Source of the DNA: DAOTXK01 sp034435395 | GTDB lineage: Bacteria > Chloroflexota > Anaerolineae > Aggregatilineales > Ch27 | Direction of reading: 5' to 3' | NCBI GenBank assembly: GCA_034435395.1 | Contig: DAOTXK010000179.1 | Location: 1-37,826, forward strand | DNA length: 37,826 bases | Shown here: in pieces, positions 32,420-37,826 of the stretch | Layout of the letters: each line of letters begins with the position of its first letter | How positions within the stretch are numbered: position 1 is the first letter of the stretch | The notes under the pieces: generated by a model | Database searches by the model: none | What the model saw: the letters and a program-made list of their open reading frames with translations, nothing else | Told to the model about the DNA's origin: nothing | Position numbers and translations under genes: made by a program

Positions 32420-33289
32420 CTAACGGCCATCGGCCAGGTCTTCGGGATCGCGCCCGCCCAGCCGCGAGACCTTGCCGCCGCTGCCCAGGGCCACGCTGCG
32501 CTGGTAGGCCGCCCAGATGGCCCGCGAGATCACCGTGCGCAACCCCCCCTTTTCCAGGTGATAGATCGCCTCGGCAGACGTGCCACCAGGGCTGGTGACC
32601 TGATTGCGCAGATGGGCCAGATGCTCCCGCGCCGAGGAGGCATATTCGACCGACCCGCGCACCGTCTGGAACACCAGCTTCTCGGCCACCCAGCGAGAGA
32701 AGCCAAGATGCACCCCGGCGTCGACCATCGCTTCCATAAACAGGAATACGTATGCCGGGCCGGTGCCGCTGAGCGCCGTAGCCATATCCAGATAATCTTC
32801 CGTATCGACAAAAATTTCTTCCCCCAACGTATCCAGGATGGCCTGCGTCTGCAGGCGTTGCTGGGGAGGCACGACATCGGTGGCCGTCCAGACAGTGATC
32901 CCCTGGCCGATCTGCGCCGGGGTATTCGGCATGGCCCGCACCACTCGCGGATTGCCCAGGCCAGTGGCGATCCGTCCGATGGGCACCCCGGCCAGAATGC
33001 TCAGCACCAGCGCCGACGGCTTGATGTTGCCCAGAAGTTCCGGCAAAACCTGGTCCAATACCTGAGGCTTGATGGCCAGGATCAGGATGTCCGCCTCCTG
33101 CGCCGCGCGGGTGTTGTCTGTCGTGGTGCGCACGTCATACCTGCCTACCAGCTCCTTACACCGTTCCTCACGCGGTTCAGATACCAGGACTTGCGATGGT
33201 GCCAGCAACTGGCCGCGCAGTAAGCCTTTGATCATGGCCTCGGCCATCGTGCCGCCGCCGATGAAGGCCGTCGTCAGGTCTGTAAACAA
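32420..33289 (-). CDS. proC: Pyrroline-5-carboxylate reductase
   Basis: ProC reduces pyrroline-5-carboxylate to proline with NAD(P)H. The 289-aa protein has the N-terminal Rossmann motif AFIGGGTMAEAM, IKPQVL, VRAMPNTPA and the C-terminal signature TSPGGTSAEAI that lines the active site. The frame is open to GTG 33337, but a TTG at 33289 has AAGGAG 6 nt upstream and starts just before the Rossmann fold, so it is preferred. It is the last gene of the cluster with the racemase, acetyltransferase and SDR. Confidence 0.94.
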   Translation of the reverse strand: MFTDLTTAFIGGGTMAEAMIKGLLRGQLLAPSQVLVSEPREERCKELVGRYDVRTTTDNTRAAQEADILILAIKPQVLDQVLPELLGNIKPSALVLSILAGVPIGRIATGLGNPRVVRAMPNTPAQIGQGITVWTATDVVPPQQRLQTQAILDTLGEEIFVDTEDYLDMATALSGTGPAYVFLFMEAMVDAGVHLGFSRWVAEKLVFQTVRGSVEYASSAREHLAHLRNQVTSPGGTSAEAIYHLEKGGLRTVISRAIWAAYQRSVALGSGGKVSRLGGRDPEDLADGR

Positions 33290-33343
33290 ATGTCTCTCTC
33301 CTTCGAATGGGATCGTTTCTGTCGCCGCGTCGATCACCGCCGC

Positions 33344-34492
33344 CTACAACCAGTCCGGAAAGGCGCGTGACCAGCGGGCAACCGCTTCCTCGAACGCGAC
33401 CGGATCGACCGTCACCCCAGTGCCCACCTGGTTGGGGACATCAAGCGTGCTGTCGCCGTTGAGAATAAAGGGAGGCCCCGCAATATCCGGATCATAGTAG
33501 CGGTTGGTGGCGGAGAGGTCACTGGGCAGGGTCACGCCCGGCAGGGAAGCCACTGCCACGTTCTGCGCCCGCCCGATTCCCGTCTCCAACATCCCGCCGA
33601 TCCACAGCGGTACTCCCTCATCATAGCACAACTTATGGATCGCACATGCCTCGTGCAGCCCCCCCACCCGCGGCGGCTTAAGATTGATAATCCGGCACGC
33701 GCCGATTTCCAGGGCCAGCCGCACATCATTGGCGCAGAGGATGCTCTCGTCCAGGCAGATCGGCGTGTCCAGCCGCTGTTGGAGCTGGCTGTGCTCATAG
33801 ATGTCGTGGTGAGCCAGCGGCTGCTCCAGCATAAGCAGGTCGAACCGATCCAGTTTCGCCAGATGTTCGGCATCATCCAGGGTATAGGCGCTGTTGGCAT
33901 CCAGCATAAGCATGATGTCGGGATAGGTCCTGCGCACCGCCGCCGCCAGCTCGACATCCCAGCCTGGCTTGATCTTCAACTTGATGCGCCGGTAGCCTTC
34001 TCGCAGGCGCTTCTCAATGATGGCCAGTGTATCGTCGATGGTCGGCTGAATGCCGATGCTGACGCCGACAGTCACCTGATGGCGGCGCGCCCGATCCAGC
34101 GGATAAACCTCCCACAGCAGATCAGCCAGGGACATCTGCCGCGCCTGCGCCAGCAAATCCCAGACCGCCCCCTCCAGGCTGGCCTTCGCCAGCGGATGGC
34201 CCCGCACACTGGCCATCAGTTGGCGCGCCTCCGCCGCGCTGCGAACCGTCTGCCCCAGCAATGCTGGCGCCAGAAAACGCGTGATCACGTGGTAGGCCGT
34301 GCCGACCGTCTCGTAACTGTACCCAGGCGCGATGCCCGCCGTGCATTCCCCCCACCCGACACGATCGCCGGATCGCATTTCCACCAACAACGCCGGGTGC
34401 ATCGCCTCCCGGCCAAAGCTGGTTTGCAGCGGCTCGGCCAGTGGCAATGCCGCCTGGTGGAGTCTGATCGAATCGATGGTGATAGCAGTCAT
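33344..34492 (-). CDS. OSBS/N-succinylamino-acid racemase (enolase superfamily)
   Basis: This 382-aa barrel enzyme of the MenC/NSAR group has the expected acid-base and metal residues: K171/K173 (IKLKIKPGWD), D198 (MLDANSAY), E223 (LEQPL), D248 (CLDES) and K272 (NLKPPRVGG). The group makes o-succinylbenzoate for menaquinone, racemises N-succinylamino acids, or both. A COG3375-like acetyltransferase sits immediately upstream and no menaquinone genes are near, so racemase activity (D- to L-amino acid conversion) is the better guess. The M20-type desuccinylase that would complete that route is not in the window. Confidence 0.88.
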   Translation of the reverse strand: MTAITIDSIRLHQAALPLAEPLQTSFGREAMHPALLVEMRSGDRVGWGECTAGIAPGYSYETVGTAYHVITRFLAPALLGQTVRSAAEARQLMASVRGHPLAKASLEGAVWDLLAQARQMSLADLLWEVYPLDRARRHQVTVGVSIGIQPTIDDTLAIIEKRLREGYRRIKLKIKPGWDVELAAAVRRTYPDIMLMLDANSAYTLDDAEHLAKLDRFDLLMLEQPLAHHDIYEHSQLQQRLDTPICLDESILCANDVRLALEIGACRIINLKPPRVGGLHEACAIHKLCYDEGVPLWIGGMLETGIGRAQNVAVASLPGVTLPSDLSATNRYYDPDIAGPPFILNGDSTLDVPNQVGTGVTVDPVAFEEAVARWSRAFPDWL

Positions 34493-34516
34493 GCCTGACG
34501 CCTGTCCTCTGCCTGC

Positions 34517-35410
34517 CTAATTCTGACTGAAAGGACGCAAACTGCCCTCATAGCTGCACACATAAAAGCTCCGCTGACGCCCCTGATAAGGCTCAAAAAC
34601 GAAATCGGTCAGGATATAGCCCGCATTGAGCACCGCGTTGAACATCAGTCGCGAATGTTCACGCCAGGATATCGCCAGCGGCAGGTCGGCCTCCACCAGG
34701 CGGTCATAGTCCGCCGGTATCTCCACCAGGCCCAGCTTGCCGGGGGGTTGGATAAAACCCTCGCCGGGCATCGGCAAGCCCTCGTCAGACAGGGTCGTAG
34801 GGTTGAGGATTCGCACACCACCTTCCAGATAATGGCTCAACGACAGAGCTTCGCGAGAACCCTTCAATCGTTCCCTGACCCGGCGACTGGTGAGCCACCA
34901 ATCCGCCTGCAACCGATCGGACGACCCGGCCACAACCAGCGAGCCGGGCTCCGTACCGTAATAGTCCACAAAATACCGCGATACCACCGCCCCCAGTTTA
35001 CGAATATTCATATGCGCGCTGCGACTCATCAGTGGGTCGAACGTCCAAGTCACCAGACGAATGCCGCGCCGCATGGCGAAATCCCGTTGGGCCAGCTTGA
35101 GGCGATAACCGATGCCCTGCTCGCGGTACTCGCTCAGAACGGCCAGTCGCTTGGAAAAGAGTTTCAAATCGGCCATCGCCGGACGGCTCTCATCATCCGC
35201 TTCGGTGCCCAGGAAGCCGATCAGGCAGCCGACCATTTTTCGCTTCACAAACGCGCCCAGCACCAGCCCGCCGTTCCGGGCAATGGAAACCAACATATGC
35301 TGGTGGATAAGATCGGCCGGGTTTTCCCCCCACACGGATTGTTGAATCGCCACCACATCCGCCATCTCATGCCAATCCCGCAACGGCCGAATCTCAAGGT
35401 CATCACTCAT
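34517..35410 (-). CDS. GNAT acyltransferase (COG3375-like)
   Basis: This 297-aa protein has one N-terminal GNAT fold (about 1-150): the acyl-CoA loop appears as LSEYREQGIGYRLKLAQRDFA near 92-112, and GLVLGAFVKRKMVGCLIGF forms the central strands. The C-terminal half is a family-specific extension. COG3375 proteins next to NSAR-type racemases have been shown in Geobacillus to N-succinylate D-amino acids using succinyl-CoA; here that role is inferred from sequence type and neighbours. It starts 1 nt after the SDR stop and 24 nt before the racemase. Confidence 0.82.
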   Translation of the reverse strand: MSDDLEIRPLRDWHEMADVVAIQQSVWGENPADLIHQHMLVSIARNGGLVLGAFVKRKMVGCLIGFLGTEADDESRPAMADLKLFSKRLAVLSEYREQGIGYRLKLAQRDFAMRRGIRLVTWTFDPLMSRSAHMNIRKLGAVVSRYFVDYYGTEPGSLVVAGSSDRLQADWWLTSRRVRERLKGSREALSLSHYLEGGVRILNPTTLSDEGLPMPGEGFIQPPGKLGLVEIPADYDRLVEADLPLAISWREHSRLMFNAVLNAGYILTDFVFEPYQGRQRSFYVCSYEGSLRPFSQN

Positions 35411-35411
35411 C

Positions 35412-36371
35412 CTAGGCTCCTCGTGGGCGACGCCTGCGGAACAAAAAACGCAGCAGTTGTGGCAGGTAGTGTTGCCCAGGCATGTACGTCAGGATTGTAT
35501 CCTCAAAGCGCACGGGCGTAATGCCCAACTCATCAGACATACTGCTCAACCCAGCCGTCCGGTGACTGGCCAGGATATCAAACCACTGTGGCGTCGTCGG
35601 CCAGCGCGGGAAGAGGCGGCCAATCGCCCGCGTCAGCCAGCGCAACGCGTAGGGCGGCAGGGAGACGATCATCCGTGATGCCCGGGTCACCCGCATCACG
35701 GTCCGCACCATCTCGTTAAACGTGACATACTCCGGACCACCAACTTCCAACACCCGATCCACGGTATCCAGGTTGTCCATGCTCCGCACCAGCCCTGCCG
35801 TCAGATCGTGAATGTTCAGGGGCTGAAGCAGGGTTTCCCCCTGCCCTGGCTGGAAAAAGAGCACCGGGTTGGCCCGGAGCAACATGGCTATCCCGTTGAC
35901 AAATCGATCCTGTTCCCCAAAAAGCACGCCACTGCGCACAATGGTGTACGGCAGGCCGCTCTCCCGGACTGCGGCCTCCATCTGGCCTTTGGCCCACAGG
36001 AGCGGATAGGCTGAAGACGGCGCAGCGCCCAGATGACTCATCACCACCAGGCGGCCAATCCGCGCCTCAAGCGCCGCTTTGATCACCGCGCGCGTCCCGT
36101 TAATATCCACCCTTTCCAGGTCACCAGGCCCCCCCCACCATTGCGCGCTCGCCAGGTGAAACACCGTATGGACGCCGGACATCGCCTTCGCCAGGTCTTC
36201 CGGTTGATAAATGCTCCCAGGGAAAACATCGACTGAACGATCGGGCCATGGCAGTCGAATCCGCCCGCCCCGTTGAGGCATACTCAGCACCCGCACCGGC
36301 CACCCGGCCTCAATCAGACGAGGGACCAAATGCCGGCCCACGAATCCCGTTGCGCCAGTGACCAGAATCAT
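35412..36371 (-). CDS. NAD(P)-binding SDR-family protein (NmrA/NDUFA9-like)
   Basis: This 319-aa extended/atypical SDR has TGATGFVGRHL near the N-terminus (nucleotide-binding), VFHLASAQWWGG and a long C-terminal domain ending in basic residues (RFLFRRRRPRGA). The classical YxxxK pair is replaced by a YPLLWAKGQME segment that keeps a Tyr and a Lys. Relatives are nucleoside-sugar epimerases or NDUFA9-like assembly proteins. The frame is open to 36482, but a TATAAT box overlaps ATG 36380, so ATG 36371 is chosen; the message would then be leaderless. It heads the cluster with the acetyltransferase, racemase and proC. Confidence 0.85.
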   Translation of the reverse strand: MILVTGATGFVGRHLVPRLIEAGWPVRVLSMPQRGGRIRLPWPDRSVDVFPGSIYQPEDLAKAMSGVHTVFHLASAQWWGGPGDLERVDINGTRAVIKAALEARIGRLVVMSHLGAAPSSAYPLLWAKGQMEAAVRESGLPYTIVRSGVLFGEQDRFVNGIAMLLRANPVLFFQPGQGETLLQPLNIHDLTAGLVRSMDNLDTVDRVLEVGGPEYVTFNEMVRTVMRVTRASRMIVSLPPYALRWLTRAIGRLFPRWPTTPQWFDILASHRTAGLSSMSDELGITPVRFEDTILTYMPGQHYLPQLLRFLFRRRRPRGA

Positions 36372-36378
36372 GCGAGGC

Positions 36379-36387
36379 ATTATAACA
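36379..36387 (-). promoter_or_regulatory. Extended -10 promoter giving a leaderless SDR transcript
   Basis: Minus strand TGTTATAAT (plus 36379-36387). The expected RNA start, 7 nt downstream of the -10, falls on the A of ATG 36371. There is no ribosome site between. Confidence 0.5.
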
Positions 36388-36520
36388 CGGACCGCGCCAT
36401 AATCATGGGCTTTTTGCCCAATAGCCAGGCTGGCCATAATATTCCGGATGGCTCGTTCCTGGTTGTCACTCTGGCCGGGCAACCGCGACCCCAGCCCGAC
36501 AATGGGGTTATAACTTGAGG

Positions 36521-36526
36521 TATAAT
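36521..36526 (+). promoter_or_regulatory. Predicted -10 element for fabF
   Basis: A perfect TATAAT at 36521-36526; the -35 is weak. RNA would start near 36533, leaving a leader of about 70 nt before GTG 36603. Confidence 0.4.
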
Positions 36527-36602
36527 CAGTTTCTGCAACCGATCAGGCAATCGCCCTGCCTGAAAAACCAGCGCCTTTGTAGGACTGATGAGGAGAGACA
36601 CC

Positions 36603-37826
36603 GTGGATAGACGTCGTGTGGTCGTGACCGGTATGGGTATCTACAGCCCGATCGGCAATGACCTGGATACCGTCTGGCACAACGCGGCGAACGGCATCAG
36701 CGGCATCGACTTTATCAAAAGCTTTGACACAACTGACCTTCCCGTCATCTTTGGCGGCGAGGTCCGCGGGCTGGACCCGGTCGAACTGTTCGGTCGCCGG
36801 GAAGCGCGCCGCATGGACCGCCTGACCCACCTGGCCGCCGCCGCGGCCAAGCAGGCCATCGAGGATGCCGGCATCACCGTTACCGAGAGTAACTGCTATG
36901 ACGTGGGGGTGCTGATCGGGTCGGGTATGGGTGGGATCACGACCATCATCGAGGGAATCAAGGATATTCTGCATAAGGGCGCTCGCAGCGTGAGCCCCCT
37001 GCTGGTCCCGATGATGCTGCCCGACAGCCCTGCCGCCAAGGTCTCCATGATGTGGGGTTTTCGCGGCCCTAACATGGCGATTTCCACCGCCTGCGCCACC
37101 GGCAACAATTCCATTGGCGAGGCATGTGAGATAATCCGTCGGGGCGCTGCCGAGGTGATGATCGCTGGCAGCACAGAGGCCGGGTTGGTCGAACTGGCGA
37201 TGGCCTCCTTCAACAATATGCAGGCGATCTCGCGTCGCAACGACGATCCCAAAGCGGCTTCCCGTCCCTTTGACCGCGATCGCGATGGCTTTGTCGTCAG
37301 CGAAGGGGCTGGCATCCTGGTGCTGGAAGCGCTGGAACATGCCCAGGCGCGCGGCGCAAAAATCTACGCGGAACTGATCGGCTACGGATCAACGGCGGAT
37401 GCTTTCCACGTCACGGCCCCGCTGGAAGATGGCGCGGGAGCGCAGGCGGCCATGCGCAAGGCGCTCCAGGACGCCCACCTGACCATCTACGACATCAGCT
37501 ACATCAACACCCATGGCACCAGCACCCCCCTGAACGACGCCAGCGAAACCCGAGCCCTCAAAGGAGTCTTTGGGGAACATGCCTACAATGTTCCGATGAG
37601 CGCCACCAAGTCCGTGACGGGCCACCTGATGGGGGCAGCGGGAGCAGTGGAAGCCATCCTGAGCGTGCAGGCGATCAACGCCCAGTTCATCCCCCCGACC
37701 ATCAACCTGGACAACCCTGACCCGGAATGTGACCTGAACTACACCCCCCACCAAGGCGTCCCGGCCCCGATCGAAACCGTGATGAGTAATTCGTTCGGCT
37801 TTGGCGGACACAATGCGGTGTTGATC
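36603..37826 (+). CDS. fabF: 3-oxoacyl-ACP synthase II (KAS II), 3' end cut off
   Basis: FabF extends acyl-ACP with malonyl-ACP in fatty acid synthesis. The 408 visible codons cover nearly the whole enzyme; only the last residues lie beyond the window. The catalytic triad is complete: C164 in STACATGNNS, H304 in NTHGTSTPLND and H341 in TGHLMGAAG; the SNSFGFGGHN motif is at the end. The start is a GTG (36603) with GAGGAGA about 8 nt upstream, and the next residues MDRRRVVVTGMG match the family. No acpP or other fab genes are in the window before it; the downstream neighbours are unseen. Confidence 0.97.
   Translation, partial: MDRRRVVVTGMGIYSPIGNDLDTVWHNAANGISGIDFIKSFDTTDLPVIFGGEVRGLDPVELFGRREARRMDRLTHLAAAAAKQAIEDAGITVTESNCYDVGVLIGSGMGGITTIIEGIKDILHKGARSVSPLLVPMMLPDSPAAKVSMMWGFRGPNMAISTACATGNNSIGEACEIIRRGAAEVMIAGSTEAGLVELAMASFNNMQAISRRNDDPKAASRPFDRDRDGFVVSEGAGILVLEALEHAQARGAKIYAELIGYGSTADAFHVTAPLEDGAGAQAAMRKALQDAHLTIYDISYINTHGTSTPLNDASETRALKGVFGEHAYNVPMSATKSVTGHLMGAAGAVEAILSVQAINAQFIPPTINLDNPDPECDLNYTPHQGVPAPIETVMSNSFGFGGHNAVLI

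Noticed and set aside
33344..34492. Assignment as a menaquinone-pathway menC
   Set aside because: No other men gene is in the window and a COG3375-like acyltransferase is next door, so racemase activity is at least as likely; I left the symbol empty.
36543..37340. 265-codon minus-strand frame at the right end
   Set aside because: It lies antisense to fabF, whose catalytic residues are complete.
1..37826. tRNA, rRNA, CRISPR or mobile elements
   Set aside because: The intergenic stretches show no GGTTCGAATCC-like T-arm, no regularly spaced repeats, and no transposase or integrase domains.

Overview
The window is GC-rich, gene-dense bacterial chromosome, with genes on both strands and mostly short gaps. 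I found no phage, IS, CRISPR, rRNA or tRNA features. The mix points to an aerobic or facultative member of the Chloroflexota (Anaerolineae-like): CuA assembly proteins, nickel superoxide dismutase, a Rex repressor, MreB, and lipoproteins with Pro/Thr/Ser-rich linkers but no obvious outer-membrane channel. This assignment is inferred from gene content, not from a marker gene.

Layout. 1-4.1 kb (+): the end of an L,D-transpeptidase, a PCuAC copper chaperone and a SCO1-type protein (copper delivery to cytochrome oxidase), an acylphosphatase, a membrane-anchored FecR-like protein, and a membrane zinc-ribbon protein. 4.1-6.5 kb (-): enolase, with a clear terminator, and a tandem-hotdog acyl thioesterase. 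6.6-8.9 kb (+): cysteine desulfurase and MnmA, overlapping by ATGA, forming a tRNA 2-thiolation sulfur relay. 8.9-9.9 kb (-): a prepilin peptidase preceded by a 55-aa membrane protein. 10.0-11.6 kb (+): an orphan family-5 solute-binding protein.

11.6-13.6 kb (-): a JAMM metalloprotease, a dicluster ferredoxin with an Asp in place of a cluster cysteine, the Ni-SOD maturation protease and Ni-SOD. The Ni-SOD promoter faces the promoter of a DMT exporter (13.8-14.8 kb, +). 14.8-19.2 kb (-): a lipoprotein with two fused family-3 solute-binding domains, then gbsR-like/obg/nadD. 19.35-25.5 kb (-): a MacB-type export operon with two adaptors, one ATPase and two permeases. 25.8-26.4 kb (+): rex. 26.4-27.4 kb (-): mreB. 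27.7-32.2 kb (-): F1 ATP synthase alpha-gamma-beta-epsilon without delta or F0 genes. 32.4-36.4 kb (-): an SDR, a COG3375-like acetyltransferase, an OSBS/NSAR-type enolase-superfamily enzyme and proC. 36.6 kb to the end (+): fabF, cut by the window edge.

The most noteworthy items are the Ni-SOD locus with opposed promoters, the CxxD ferredoxin, the acetyltransferase/racemase/ProC cluster (possibly D-amino-acid handling), the duplicated MacB operon, the double-domain receptor without a transporter, and several leader hairpins. Extended -10 promoters (TGnTATAAT-like) recur across the window. I did not find one large, clearly undescribed multi-gene system.
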